NCBI GenBank assembly: GCA_002634395.1 | Contig: NSJM01000013.1 | Coordinates: 1-49,378 of the forward strand | DNA from: Candidatus Methylomirabilis sp. | GTDB lineage: Bacteria > Methylomirabilota > Methylomirabilia > Methylomirabilales > Methylomirabilaceae | Length of the DNA stretch: 49,378 nt | Direction of reading: 5' to 3' | In this document: positions 17,616 through 26,202 of the stretch, piece after piece | Position numbering within the stretch: the stretch's first letter is position 1 | Layout: each line of letters opens with the position of its first letter | The notes under the pieces: model-generated | Told to the model about the DNA's origin: nothing | The model's database searches: none | The model's input: only the letters and a program-made list of their open reading frames with translations | Made by a program: the position numbers and the translations under genes

Positions 17616-18593
17616 CTAAATCGCGAGGACCTTCTTGACCGCCGCGACAACCCGTTCTTTGCTCGGAACCTTGGCGCGCTCGAGATTCTTCGCATACGGC
17701 GTCGGGGCGTTGGCGCCGGTCACCCGTTCCACTGGTGCGTCCAGGTAATCAAAGGCCTGTTCAGAAATGATTTCCCCGATCACCGTCCCAATCCCGCCGA
17801 ACCCGGCGCCGGACTCCATCACCACAGCCCGATTGGTTTTCCTGACCGACCCGATGATGAGCCCGGTATCCAGCGGGCGGAGCGTACGCGGATCCACCAC
17901 CTCTGCAGAGATCCCCTCCTGCTCCAACTCCTCCGCCGCCTGCAAGGCCAGCAGGAGCATCGTGGAGTAGGCCACAATGGTTACGTCGCGCCCTTCCCGC
18001 TTAATTTCGCCGACCCCAAGTGGGATGGTATAGTCGCCATCCGGCACCTCGCCCTTGGTCCCATACAGCAGCTCCGACTCGATGAAGATCACCGGGTCAT
18101 CATCCCGGATCGCGCTCTTAAGGAGCCCCTTCGCATCCTTGGGTGTCCCAGGGCGCACAATCTTGAGACCAGGAACGTGATAGAAGTACGATTCCATGCT
18201 CTGGGAGTGCTGCGCCGCCAATTGATGCGCCGGGCCGCCAGGACCGCGAATGACCAGTGGAACATTGTACTGACCGCCGGACATGTACAGGATCTTGGCC
18301 GCTTGATTGACGATCTGATCAACGGCCACCAGTGCGAAGTTAAAGGTCATCATCTCGACAATCGGCCGCAATCCGACCATTGCCGCCCCGATACCAACGC
18401 CGGTGAACCCGGCCTCGCTGATCGGGGTGTCGATGACCCGCTTCGGACCGAACTCCTCAAGTAGACCTTGACTGACCTTATAGGCCCCCTGGTAGAGACC
18501 TACCTCCTCCCCCATAAGAAACACGCGAGAGTCCCGGCGCATCTCTTCACGCAGCGCTTGATTCAGGGCTTCTCGATAGGTGATGATCGCCAT
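17616..18593 (-). CDS. pdhB: Pyruvate dehydrogenase E1 beta subunit
   Basis: From ATG 18593, preceded by GGGAGGAAACG, the product has 325 residues, normal for E1 beta. Family strings are ITYREALNQALREEMRRD, FLMGEEVGLYQGAYKV, DTPISEAGFTGVGIGAA, MMTFNFALVAVDQIVNQAAK and RGPGGPAHQLAAQHSQSME. The C-terminal transketolase domain carries VEVVDPRTLRPLD-like sequence (AEVVDPRTLRPLD). It forms the thiamine diphosphate site with PdhA. An upstream in-frame start at 18671 would run into pdhA and is rejected. It starts 16 bases after the pdhA stop. Confidence 0.96.
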   Translation of the reverse strand: MAIITYREALNQALREEMRRDSRVFLMGEEVGLYQGAYKVSQGLLEEFGPKRVIDTPISEAGFTGVGIGAAMVGLRPIVEMMTFNFALVAVDQIVNQAAKILYMSGGQYNVPLVIRGPGGPAHQLAAQHSQSMESYFYHVPGLKIVRPGTPKDAKGLLKSAIRDDDPVIFIESELLYGTKGEVPDGDYTIPLGVGEIKREGRDVTIVAYSTMLLLALQAAEELEQEGISAEVVDPRTLRPLDTGLIIGSVRKTNRAVVMESGAGFGGIGTVIGEIISEQAFDYLDAPVERVTGANAPTPYAKNLERAKVPSKERVVAAVKKVLAI

Positions 18594-18609
18594 GTTCTCG
18601 TTTCCTCCC

Positions 18610-19581
18610 TCAGCGCTCTGAGACGTAGACGTCGGTGTGTAGCCACTCCACCGGCGGCTCAGGGGAGGCATCAGCGTAGCGAACCGCCTCCTCCACAGTG
18701 ATTCGAACCTCTTTCTCCAGCGCCTTCCAATCCGATTCCTTTATCACCGTCTCGGTCATGAGGTGATCCCGGAAAAGTGAGAGCGGGTCTCGTTGTTTTT
18801 CCCGTTCAACCTCCTCTTTCGTCCGGTAGGTTCCCGGGTCCGCCATCGAATGCCCGCGGAATCGATACGTCTTGGCCTCAATGAGGGATGGAATACGCTC
18901 TCGTCGCGCCCGTTCAACAGCCGATCCCACACATTCCCGAACAGCCAGAACATCCATCCCGTCTACCGCTTCACCGGGTATCCCATACGTCTCCGCCCTC
19001 CGGTACAGCTCCTTGACCGGGGTCGCGCGCTCCACGGCCGTGCCCATACCGTAACGGTTGTTCTCGCAAATATAGACGATCGGCAAGTGCCACAGAGCCG
19101 CAAGATTGAGCGCCTCGTGAAATACCCCCTGGTTGACGGCAGCGTCCCCAAAAAAGCAGAGCGTTACCTGATCCTTCCCCTCGTACTGGCTCGCGAAGGC
19201 GGCGCCGGTCCCGATCGGGATCTGTCCGGCCACAATCGCATGGCCACCCAGGAAATTATGGGCCTTATCGAACAAGTGCATCGATCCACCCTTACCCTTG
19301 CAAAGGCCATCGGCCCGTCCGAACAGCTCCGCCATCATCTTCCGTGGATCGACGCCCTTAGCCAAGGCATGGCCGTGTTCCCGGTAGCTGGCAATGACAT
19401 AGTCGTCTGGTCGCAGTACAGAAATGGCACCGGTCGCGACTGCCTCCTGGCCGATATACAAATGGAGGAAGCCGCCGATCTTCCCCGTGGCGTACATCTC
19501 CGCGCACTTCTCCTCAAACCGCCGCATCAGGAGCATCTGCCGAAGCAGATCCACCAGCTCCTTCCGCTCTAACTTCTGCAT
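18610..19581 (-). CDS. pdhA: Pyruvate dehydrogenase E1 alpha subunit
   Basis: The 323-residue protein has the thiamine diphosphate motif GDAAVNQGVFHEALNLAAL with VYICENN, the phosphorylation-loop-like YRFRGHSMADPGTYR, and substrate-site strings YIGQEAVATGA and GKGGSMHLFD. It decarboxylates pyruvate and transfers the two-carbon unit to the E2 lipoyl group. It starts 23 bases after the lipA stop, and the palindromic element at 19594-19623 lies in between. Together pdhA-pdhB-pdhC-lpd give a full complex. A branched-chain 2-oxoacid dehydrogenase is an alternative, but the sequence strings are of pyruvate type. Confidence 0.94.
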   Translation of the reverse strand: MQKLERKELVDLLRQMLLMRRFEEKCAEMYATGKIGGFLHLYIGQEAVATGAISVLRPDDYVIASYREHGHALAKGVDPRKMMAELFGRADGLCKGKGGSMHLFDKAHNFLGGHAIVAGQIPIGTGAAFASQYEGKDQVTLCFFGDAAVNQGVFHEALNLAALWHLPIVYICENNRYGMGTAVERATPVKELYRRAETYGIPGEAVDGMDVLAVRECVGSAVERARRERIPSLIEAKTYRFRGHSMADPGTYRTKEEVEREKQRDPLSLFRDHLMTETVIKESDWKALEKEVRITVEEAVRYADASPEPPVEWLHTDVYVSER

Positions 19582-19593
19582 AGCTCAGTCCTC

Positions 19594-19623
19594 CCTGCCT
19601 GTGCCTATCCGCACGCAGACAGG
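19594..19623. repeat. Palindromic element (CCTGCCTGTGC...GCACGCAGACAGG) overlapping the lipA stop
   Basis: A 30-base near-perfect inverted repeat belonging to the family also at 20773, 21877 and 26263. On the minus strand it supplies the last codons of lipA (L-S-A-C-G-stop). The lipA stop lies in the centre of the palindrome, so the end of the protein is repeat-derived. Confidence 0.8.
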
Positions 19624-20543
19624 CCGCTCTCACGCTTCCGGCCGACTTCCTCGGCTTGGCCGCGGGCATGATACGAACTCCGCACTAAGGGCCCGGATTC
19701 TACGTGCTTAAACCCCATTCCTTCTCCAATTGCCTTTAATTCCTTGAACTCCTCCGGGGTATAGTATTTCATAACCGGTAGGTGCGCACGGCTTGGCCGC
19801 AGGTATTGCCCCAGCGTCAGAATATCGCAATCTACCCCTCTGAGATCCGCCATCGTCCGGAGCAACTCCTGCCACTCTTCCCCGAATCCCATGATAATTC
19901 CCGACTTCGTCACCAACTCCGGCAACGTTCGTCTCGCCCCGGCCAGAAGCTCGAGTGACTGCTCATAGCGTGCTCCAGGACGGACCTCCCGGTACAACCG
20001 GGGAACCGTTTCTATGTTGTGATTGAGAATGGTCGGCGCCGCATCGACAACAGTTCTCAGTGCCGCCTCACTGCCGCGGAAATCAGGAACCAGCACTTCG
20101 ATACCGCAGTTCGGCGACAGCTCTCGAATTCGACGAATCACCGTCGCAAAAATCCTCGCCCCACCATCGATCAGATCATCGCGATTCACGGAAGTGATGA
20201 CCGCGTGGACCAACCCCAGTTCGTAAACCGCCTGGGCCACTCGCTCCGGTTCGGTCGGATCAAGTTCCGTCGGCCTACCGTGCGTAGCGGCACAAAAACT
20301 ACAATTGCGGGTACAGACCTCGCCTAGGATGAGAAAGGTCGCAGTGAGCTGTTGCCAGCACTCACCAATATTAGGACAAAGAGCCTCTTCGCAAATGGTA
20401 TGAAGCTGCCGCTCTTGGAGGAGTCGCTTCAACCGAAGATAATTAGGTGATCCTGGAGCTTTAACCTTCAGCCAAGGCGGCTTTGGTGAGCCAAAAATCT
20501 CGGGAAGCGAAATCAGCGGCGTTGCCTTAGCCGGTTGGAGCAC
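19605..20543 (-). CDS. lipA: LipA, lipoyl synthase
   Basis: The 312-residue radical-SAM enzyme has both iron-sulphur motifs: the auxiliary cluster C-E-E-A-L-C-P-N-I-G-E-C and the radical-SAM C-T-R-N-C-S-F-C. LipA strings include TSVNRDDLIDGGA, NHNIETVPRLY and the C-terminal RSSYHA. It inserts two sulphur atoms into octanoyl-E2. Start GTG 20543 leads MLQPAKATPLIS. It is the first gene of the pdh operon. The C-terminal tail after RSSYHA is longer than usual by about 12 residues, and the last few codons are encoded by a repeated palindrome. The core is intact. Confidence 0.95.
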   Translation of the reverse strand: MLQPAKATPLISLPEIFGSPKPPWLKVKAPGSPNYLRLKRLLQERQLHTICEEALCPNIGECWQQLTATFLILGEVCTRNCSFCAATHGRPTELDPTEPERVAQAVYELGLVHAVITSVNRDDLIDGGARIFATVIRRIRELSPNCGIEVLVPDFRGSEAALRTVVDAAPTILNHNIETVPRLYREVRPGARYEQSLELLAGARRTLPELVTKSGIIMGFGEEWQELLRTMADLRGVDCDILTLGQYLRPSRAHLPVMKYYTPEEFKELKAIGEGMGFKHVESGPLVRSSYHARGQAEEVGRKRESGLSACG

Positions 20544-20621
20544 ACATGCCTCGTTTGAGCCAGCAAAAGTGATTGGTCAGCTCGCCGTTTGGGCAGGCGG
20601 ATAATAGTTACGATGTACGTT

Positions 20622-20650
20622 TTTCTACCATGTCTTGATTCGTCTGTCAA
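20622..20650 (-). promoter_or_regulatory. Sigma-70 promoter of the lipA-pdh-lpd-lipB operon
   Basis: On the minus strand TTGACA (20650-20645), a 17-base spacer, and TAGAAA (20627-20622) form a good sigma-70 pair, about 80 bases before the lipA start. Direct repeats lie directly upstream (20657-20674), at about -42 to -60. Confidence 0.65.
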
Positions 20651-20656
20651 CATTCC

Positions 20657-20674
20657 AGGTCGACATAGGTCGAC
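20657..20674 (-). promoter_or_regulatory. Direct repeat AGGTCGAC-N2-AGGTCGAC upstream of the lipA promoter
   Basis: Two exact 8-base copies of AGGTCGAC, each containing the palindrome GTCGAC, start 10 bases apart, one helical turn. They end about 6 bases before the -35 hexamer on the minus strand, the usual place for an activator. The cognate regulator is unknown. Confidence 0.45.
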
Positions 20675-20714
20675 GTACAGCTATTTCCGATCACTGCTCT
20701 CCCAACGTTAATCG

Positions 20715-20895
20715 AGTGAACTACCCCGCGGCACGCTGCGGGGTATCGTCTTCTGTTCTGCCCGTCATTCCGCCTGTCTGCGTGCGGACACGCACAGGCA
20801 GGTGCGTAACCCGGCTGCCCAGGACTTTGATCCGGGGTCCGTCGGTATGACGCACTTGCGGCACGCCGCGGGAACTCAACCCTTTGGAGATTCAC
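20715..20895. repeat. Dispersed composite repeat, copy 1, containing two palindromes
   Basis: From GTGAACTACCCCGC to GGAGATTCA this intergenic block is similar along its length to 26203-26415. It carries a hairpin TACCCCGC...GCGGGGTA, the CCTGTCTGCG...CGCACAGGCAGG palindrome at 20773-20802, the string CGGTATGACGCACTTGCGGC and a closing AGATTCA. Short frames on both strands exist in it, but similar frames arise in the second copy and look like by-products of the repeat. The rest of the lipA/ABC divergent gap (20544-21100) shows no gene. Confidence 0.75.
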
Positions 20896-21100
20896 CGCTG
20901 GGGTAGTAGTGAGGCTATATATATTGTCTCCATAGCAAGCAAGACCACACATCCCTCTCTGATCCTGTCACGATAAGTCTATGGACTTTCAATAGCGTCT
21001 CCCGGTATTGCATCCGGCGGACATGATTGTGTATGATGGCAGCGGCTCCTCTATAAATTGAGCCTTCCCCACGGATAGGCTGGTACTCATAGGAGGCAGG

Positions 21101-22081
21101 ATGATCGAAGCGGACAAGCTGACGAAATATTACGATAAGTTCACGGCGATTCGGGATGTATCCTTCAAGATTGAGAAAGGCGAGATCGTGGGGTTCCTCG
21201 GGCCGAACGGCGCCGGCAAGACCACGACGATGCGGATTCTCACCGGCTTCCTGCCGCCCAGCAGCGGGACGGCCCGCGTCGCCGGCTACGACGTCCTTAC
21301 CGAGTCGCTTCAGATGCGGCGACGCATCGGCTACCTGCCGGAGAACGTGCCGCTCTACACCGACATGAAGGTGACTGACTACCTGGAATTCGTGGCAGAG
21401 GTCAAAGGCCTGGAGCGCGGGCGGAGGCGCCACAGGGTCGGCGAGATTATGGATAAGTGCGGGGTGGCTGGAGTACGGCGGACGCTGATCGGGGCGCTCT
21501 CACGCGGCTACAGGCAGCGGGTTGGGATCGCCCAGGCGCTGCTCAACGATCCCGAGGTGCTGATCCTGGACGAGCCGACCATCGGGCTCGACCCAAAGCA
21601 GATTATCGAGATCAGGCAGCTTATCAAGGAGCTGGCCGGCCAAAGTACGGTCATCCTATCGACTCACATCCTGCCAGAGGTCAGCATGATCTGCCATCGG
21701 GTCATTATCATTAACAATGGACAGGTCGTAGCGGTCGACACCCCGGAGAACCTTACAGCCGGGCTTCAGAGCTCCACCAAACTGCGCATCAGGGTCGATG
21801 GGCCAGTGGACCAGGTCGGCGTAGCCCTGACACAGCTTCCCGGCGTGCTGCGCGTTGTAGCGGAGGATGAGGCGCACCTGTCTGCGTGCGACGCACAGGC
21901 AGGCGAGACCGCCAAGAACTTCATCGTGGAGTCGGAGCGTAACTGTGACCTGCGCCGGGAAGTATCTCGCCTGATCGTCGAGCGCGGATGGGGGCTGCTG
22001 GAGCTCCGACCCGCAGACATGAGCTTGGAGGAGATCTTCGTCCGCCTGGTGACCAAAGAGTCGCAGGAGGTGCACCAATGA
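21101..22081 (+). CDS. ABC transporter ATPase, Gld/ABC-2 type
   Basis: The 326-residue protein has Walker A GPNGAGKTT, a variant signature L-S-R-G-Y-R-Q-R, Walker B LILDEPTIGLDP and H-loop LSTHILPEV. A C-terminal domain of about 100 residues follows the ATPase core, as in GldA- and NosF/CcmA-like exporters. ATG 21101 follows AGGAGGCAGG. It overlaps the permease start (ATGA at 22078-22081). The stretch L-S-A-C-D-A-Q-A-G in the C-terminal domain is encoded by the palindromic element at 21877-21903 and looks like an in-frame insertion. Substrate is unknown; this four-gene set is widespread in bacteria that do not glide, so gliding is not implied. Confidence 0.9.
   Translation: MIEADKLTKYYDKFTAIRDVSFKIEKGEIVGFLGPNGAGKTTTMRILTGFLPPSSGTARVAGYDVLTESLQMRRRIGYLPENVPLYTDMKVTDYLEFVAEVKGLERGRRRHRVGEIMDKCGVAGVRRTLIGALSRGYRQRVGIAQALLNDPEVLILDEPTIGLDPKQIIEIRQLIKELAGQSTVILSTHILPEVSMICHRVIIINNGQVVAVDTPENLTAGLQSSTKLRIRVDGPVDQVGVALTQLPGVLRVVAEDEAHLSACDAQAGETAKNFIVESERNCDLRREVSRLIVERGWGLLELRPADMSLEEIFVRLVTKESQEVHQ
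21877..21903 (+). repeat. Palindromic element inserted in-frame in the ABC ATPase gene
   Basis: The 27 bases begin CCTGTCTGCGTGCG and end CGCACAGGCAGG. The length is a multiple of three, and the frame is kept (L-S-A-C-D-A-Q-A-G). The same palindrome occurs in non-coding DNA at 20773 and 26263, so it appears to be a mobile or spreading sequence. Confidence 0.8.
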
Positions 22082-22845
22082 ACGTCCTGGCGATCTTTAA
22101 GAGAGAATGGCGCGCCTACTTTGCCTCGCCGATCGCCTACGTGGTCCTGACTATCTTCGCGCTGATCTCAGGTTACTTTTTCTATAGCCTCTTCGCTTTT
22201 TTCTCGCTCAGTAGTCTGCAGGCCACTATGAACCCTACGTTCGGTCGGGGCCTGAACGCTTCCGAGTGGATCGTTCGCCCGTTATTTCGCGATATCGCCA
22301 TTACGATGTTGCTCCTGATGCCGGCGGCCACGATGCGCCTGTTTTCAGAAGAAAAGAAGACGGGGACCATCGAGTTGCTCTTCTCATATCCGATCAAGGA
22401 CTGGGAACTCCTGTTGGGTAAGTTCCTGGCGGCGCTCGCACTCTACTCGACGATGCTCGGGATCAGTTTGCTGGACATCGCGATACTGGGATCCTTCGCC
22501 ACGCTGGAATGGGGGCTCATTCTGAGTGGCTACCTTGGTCTGCTGCTCCTCGGTATGGCCTTCCTGGGACTCGGGATTCTGGCCTCCTCTCTTACCGAAA
22601 ATCAGGTCGTCGCCGCTGTCGGCGCCTTCGGCATCCTCTTGTTGCTGTGGGTCATCGGCTGGTCCACCGAGGCAGCCGGGCCAACGCTGGGCCCTATCCT
22701 GTCGCACCTCTCGATCATCAACCATTATGACAGCTTCGCCAAGGGAACCATTGAAAGCAGGGACGTGATCTTTTACCTTAACTTCACATTCCTCTGCCTT
22801 TTTCTGACACTTCGTTCCCTGGAATCGAAACGGTGGAGGGGGTAG
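22078..22845 (+). CDS. ABC-2 type permease (GldF-like)
   Basis: From ATG 22078, overlapping the ATPase stop, the protein has 255 residues with six helices. It starts NVLAIFKREWRAYFASPIAY and contains the ABC-2 membrane features RLFSEEKKTGTIELLFSYP (the coupling region) and LGKFLAALALYS. It should form the channel with the upstream ATPase. The next gene (GldG-like) begins 3 bases after its stop. An earlier in-frame start at 21988 overlaps the ATPase and is rejected because the signal-like N-terminus begins at 22078. Confidence 0.9.
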   Translation: MNVLAIFKREWRAYFASPIAYVVLTIFALISGYFFYSLFAFFSLSSLQATMNPTFGRGLNASEWIVRPLFRDIAITMLLLMPAATMRLFSEEKKTGTIELLFSYPIKDWELLLGKFLAALALYSTMLGISLLDIAILGSFATLEWGLILSGYLGLLLLGMAFLGLGILASSLTENQVVAAVGAFGILLLLWVIGWSTEAAGPTLGPILSHLSIINHYDSFAKGTIESRDVIFYLNFTFLCLFLTLRSLESKRWRG

Positions 22846-22848
22846 CCC

Positions 22849-24450
22849 ATGGAAAAACTCGCTCGCTTCGTCATACCGGCCGGCATCGTCCTCCTTGTCG
22901 CGGGCGGGATTGCGTATAACATCCGTCCAGATTTGAAGGCGTGGATGGGGAGCATCCTCCTGCTTGGGGCAATCTTCATCCTTCTCGGCGTGTACCGTTC
23001 TTTTGGCGGAATCATGGTCTGGCTGAGTCGGCGCTCCACGATCACCGGACTGAACGTCGCCCTGATGACGATGCTGGTACTGGCGATCATCGGCCTGGTA
23101 GAAGTCATCTCGGCCAAACATAACACGCGGTTCGACCTGACCGCAGGGAAGCGGTACAGCCTTGCCGATCAGACCAGGAAGGTGGTCAGAGGACTCACTG
23201 CGGATGTCCAGGTCACTGCCTTCTTCCGAGCCGACCAAGCGGAGCGCCGCCCCGCCGAAGACCTCCTGCGCCAGTACGCCGACCTCTCGCAGCGGTTTCA
23301 CTTTGAGGTCGTCGATCCCGACAGGAATCCCGGCAGGGCCAAACGATACGGCATCACCACGTACGGCACTACGATCTTAGAGACAAAGGACAAGGAGGAG
23401 AAGATCTCTGAGGTGGATGAGGCGCATCTGACGAATGGGTTGGTCAAGCTACTCCGCGAGGGAAAGCGGACGATCTATTTCCTGAAGGGGCACGGGGAGA
23501 ACGAACTGGAGGATGGGTCACGGAACGGCTATCGACAGGCCAAAGAGGCCATTGAGAAGGCCAACTATCAGGTCAAGGAGCTGTTACTGCTCCGCGAACG
23601 AGAGATTCCGCGGGACACCTCGATGCTGGTCATCAGCGGACCGAAGCGTGATCTGGCTGAATCGGAGCTGCAGGCGATGCAGGCGTTTGTCGAGCGCGGC
23701 GGAAAGCTGCTTATCCAGCTCGATCCGTATACGGCGCCGAGCCTCAAAACGTTTGTTGCGAGATACGGCATTGCGGTCGGAGACGATGTCGTTGTGGATC
23801 AGTACGCTCGCACCATGGGCGGCGATTATCTTATGCCAGTGGTCTCCAACTACTATCCGCATGCGATTACCCGGAATTTTACCCTCGCGTCTCTCTTTCC
23901 CTTCGCGCGCTCCGTGGACGTCGCGGAAAAGTCGCCGCAGGGTATCACCGCCCAGAGGCTTGGGGAGACGGGGCCTGGGAGCTGGGCGGAGTCCGACAAG
24001 GGAGAGTTAAATCGCGGCCAGCTCAGTTTTGAGAAAGGGCAGGATCGGGAGGGACCGGTCCCGGTGGGAGCCATCGCTACAGTGCAGATAAAGTTGTCAA
24101 CGGCGCAAGGATCAGAGGCGGGAACGGCAGTTACAGAGCGGGGAGCCATCGAAGGGCAAGCGCACGAGCAACCGGGCATGGCCAGGCTGGTGGTGTACGG
24201 CAACTCCGCTTTCGCCAGCAATAACTTCCTGAACTTCTCGGGGAACCGCGATCTCTTCCTGAACAGCATCAGTTGGCTGGCCGAGGAGGAGGAGATGATC
24301 TCCATCCGACCGCGAGAGGCGAAGAACACCCCTTTTATTTTGAGCGCAACGCAAGGGCGGCTGACCTTCTGGCTGCTGATCGTCGTAGTGCCGGCACTGT
24401 TCCTGGTCTCCGGAACATCCGTCGTCCTTGGACGGAGGCGGTCGCGGTGA
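22849..24450 (+). CDS. GldG-like auxiliary protein with N- and C-terminal membrane helices
   Basis: The 533-residue protein has three N-terminal helices (about 8-25, 33-50, 68-88), a large periplasmic region, and a C-terminal helix (FWLLIVVVPALFLVSGTSVV). The region resembles the ABC_transp_aux domain: FDLTAGKRYSLADQTRKVV, FFRADQAERRPAEDLL, VDPDRNPGRAKRYG, KLLREGKRTIYFLKGHGE, PRDTSMLVISGPKRDL and ERGGKLLIQLDP. It recalls an ATP-free ThuA/glutamine amidotransferase-like fold (family knowledge). It is presumed to work with the ABC-2 exporter. The gene stop overlaps the DUF4340 start (GTGA). Confidence 0.85.
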   Translation: MEKLARFVIPAGIVLLVAGGIAYNIRPDLKAWMGSILLLGAIFILLGVYRSFGGIMVWLSRRSTITGLNVALMTMLVLAIIGLVEVISAKHNTRFDLTAGKRYSLADQTRKVVRGLTADVQVTAFFRADQAERRPAEDLLRQYADLSQRFHFEVVDPDRNPGRAKRYGITTYGTTILETKDKEEKISEVDEAHLTNGLVKLLREGKRTIYFLKGHGENELEDGSRNGYRQAKEAIEKANYQVKELLLLREREIPRDTSMLVISGPKRDLAESELQAMQAFVERGGKLLIQLDPYTAPSLKTFVARYGIAVGDDVVVDQYARTMGGDYLMPVVSNYYPHAITRNFTLASLFPFARSVDVAEKSPQGITAQRLGETGPGSWAESDKGELNRGQLSFEKGQDREGPVPVGAIATVQIKLSTAQGSEAGTAVTERGAIEGQAHEQPGMARLVVYGNSAFASNNFLNFSGNRDLFLNSISWLAEEEEMISIRPREAKNTPFILSATQGRLTFWLLIVVVPALFLVSGTSVVLGRRRSR

Positions 24451-25418
24451 GGTGGCAATCGCTGGGCCTTCTCGCATTCATTCTGGCAGCTCTGGGTGCT
24501 GCCTACTACGCCCTGGAGACCAAGGGCACGCTATTCGGGTCTGACACCAACCGATTATTTCAAGCCGATGAGAAGGATGTCGAAAAGATTACCATCACAC
24601 GGGGTGAAGCGCGGATCGTACTGAAGCGCGAAGGCAACCTGTCTGCCGACCAGGCAGGCGGGTGGCGACTGATTGAGCCTGTGCAGGCCACAGCCGATGC
24701 TTCAGAGACTACCTCGCTGCTCCGTACACTCCTGGAATCCACGGAAGAACGACGCATCGAGGAGGCGCCCTCTCGCCTCGCCGACTACGGGCTTGAGCGT
24801 CCCTCGCTGCAGCTCAGCGTGACGCTCAAGAACCAAAAAACGCTACCGGCTCTCCTGCTGGGCGATTTGAACCCGAACGGTCGCTCCGTCTATGCTAAAC
24901 GACCCGATCAGCCCGCGGTCTTCCTGGCGACTGTCATCGTACGCGTCCGCGCAGACCGAACGCCGGACGATTTTCGTGACAAGACCTTACTCGCGCTGGA
25001 GCCGAACCAGGTTACCCAGGTCGAGCTGGCCGGTACGAGACAACCGATCAGCCTCAGCCAGACTGCAGGGAAGGGGTGGGAGATGAGTAAACCGATCAAG
25101 GCCAGGGCGGATGCGGCAGTGATCGGACGCTTGCTGTGGAAGATCAAGGACGCTCGCGTGACGGCATTTGTCGGTTCCGGCGCCGACGCCAAGCGCAAGT
25201 ATGGCCTCGATCGTCCCGATCTGATCGTGGAGATAAAGGACGCGGGCAACGTGAAGCGTCTCCTGCTCAAGAAGGCCGCCGACCCACAGGTCGGGGTCTA
25301 CGCCATGGCTGAGCCCGGAGAAGATGTGGTGACCCTCGATGCAGCCTTCCTGGACAGCCTACCGAACGGGCCGGACGCCTTCAAGCAGGCGACCCCATCC
25401 ACGTCATCCTCGCTCTAG
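24447..25418 (+). CDS. DUF4340 protein of the Gld-type ABC operon
   Basis: Start GTG 24447 overlaps the GldG-like stop and gives 323 residues. The N-terminus (SLGLLAFILAALGAAYYAL) is a single anchor. The rest carries repeated alpha-beta units of DUF4340: DVEKITITRGEARIVLKRE, GWRLIEPVQATADAS, LADYGLERPSLQLSV and LALEPNQVTQVELAG. It should lie on the outer face of the membrane as the last part of the four-gene exporter set. An earlier in-frame start at 24273 overlaps the GldG gene and has no support. The segment N-L-S-A-D-Q-A-G-G comes from a shortened palindromic element (24638-24658). The gene converges with pcs and overlaps its stop by 4 bases. Confidence 0.85.
   Translation: MRWQSLGLLAFILAALGAAYYALETKGTLFGSDTNRLFQADEKDVEKITITRGEARIVLKREGNLSADQAGGWRLIEPVQATADASETTSLLRTLLESTEERRIEEAPSRLADYGLERPSLQLSVTLKNQKTLPALLLGDLNPNGRSVYAKRPDQPAVFLATVIVRVRADRTPDDFRDKTLLALEPNQVTQVELAGTRQPISLSQTAGKGWEMSKPIKARADAAVIGRLLWKIKDARVTAFVGSGADAKRKYGLDRPDLIVEIKDAGNVKRLLLKKAADPQVGVYAMAEPGEDVVTLDAAFLDSLPNGPDAFKQATPSTSSSL
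24638..24658 (+). repeat. Shortened palindromic element inside the DUF4340 gene
   Basis: The 21 bases (CCTGTCTGCCGACCAGGCAG plus G) keep both arms of the family palindrome (CCTGTCTG and CAGGCAGG) but lack the central GCG/CGC part. It reads in frame as L-S-A-D-Q-A-G, in the same phase as the copies in the ABC ATPase and lipA. Confidence 0.6.
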
Positions 25419-26146
25419 TTCAAAAGATCTTCACCTGCCCTCCACAGAAAGCGCCAATGTAGCCCAAACGAGAGGATCGTATAGTAGATTGGATACAGCA
25501 GTGACCAGACGACCAGCGAGGGCGAGGGATCGGGAAACTGCCAGAGGATGATCAGGAGCGTCGCGCCCCATAGGATGTTCAGCCCGATGGTGAGAGGGCG
25601 GAGAGTGCGGGTTCGGCCGGGATAGATATACCTGATCGGCACCAGCACCATCATCGCTGCGAAGAGGGTGAATGCCGCATTAAACCAGAGAGGACTCCTC
25701 CCGACATAATAGTAGAAGACCAGGATGTTCCAGTATGAAGGAAACCCTGTGAAAAAATGATCCGGCGTCTTGGCAGAGATGTGACAGAAGCGGTAGGCGC
25801 TCGTAAGCAGCGGGATAGGTAAAACCCAGTTCGAGATCGATGCCGGTAACAAGTTGGCTGCATGGATCAGCACGATAGGGACAACCACATAATTCAGATA
25901 ATCAACGATATCGTCAAGCTTCGTTCCATCGAATTGGGGCAGGACCTCCTTGACCCTGGCGAGTCGCGCCAGCGGCCCATCCGCAGCATCGATCGCGACG
26001 GCCAACACCATCCCGAAAAACGCTCCCCGATAATCGCCCCTGTGTATGGCGATGAGGCACCAGACCCCGATGATCGCCCCCAAGGCGGTGAACAGGTGCA
26101 CCGCCCACGCCATCACCTGCTGCCACGCGCGCTCTCCGCTCTTCAC
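25415..26146 (-). CDS. pcs: Phosphatidylcholine synthase, CDP-alcohol phosphatidyltransferase family
   Basis: The 243-residue membrane protein has about eight helices. The CDP-alcohol phosphotransferase motif is complete: D-A-A-D-G-P-L-A-R, then G-T-K-L-D-D-I-V-D. The surrounding RVKEVLPQFDG and DYLNYVVVPIVLIH match Pcs enzymes, which join choline to CDP-diacylglycerol directly in the inner membrane. Phosphatidylserine or phosphatidylglycerophosphate synthases share the motif, but length and context match Pcs better. Start GTG 26146 has no strong ribosome binding site. It is a single gene, convergent with the exporter operon. Phosphatidylcholine would be consistent with a bacterium having abundant membranes. 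Confidence 0.85.
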   Translation of the reverse strand: MKSGERAWQQVMAWAVHLFTALGAIIGVWCLIAIHRGDYRGAFFGMVLAVAIDAADGPLARLARVKEVLPQFDGTKLDDIVDYLNYVVVPIVLIHAANLLPASISNWVLPIPLLTSAYRFCHISAKTPDHFFTGFPSYWNILVFYYYVGRSPLWFNAAFTLFAAMMVLVPIRYIYPGRTRTLRPLTIGLNILWGATLLIILWQFPDPSPSLVVWSLLYPIYYTILSFGLHWRFLWRAGEDLLN

Positions 26147-26202
26147 GCCGACCGTTCCGTCCTTACTCGACCATTGCGCCAGCGATTACAACGTTCACTT
26201 CG

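Noticed and set aside
20647-20952. Open frame on the minus strand (about 100 codons) in the lipA/ABC gap
   Set aside because: It lies in a composite repeat. The second copy at 26203 gives a similar fragmentary frame, and no domain or ribosome binding site is seen.
22384-23301. Minus-strand frame of 305 codons opposite the permease and GldG genes
   Set aside because: Antisense shadow; composition is Asp/Glu/Gln-rich as expected for complement of a membrane protein gene.
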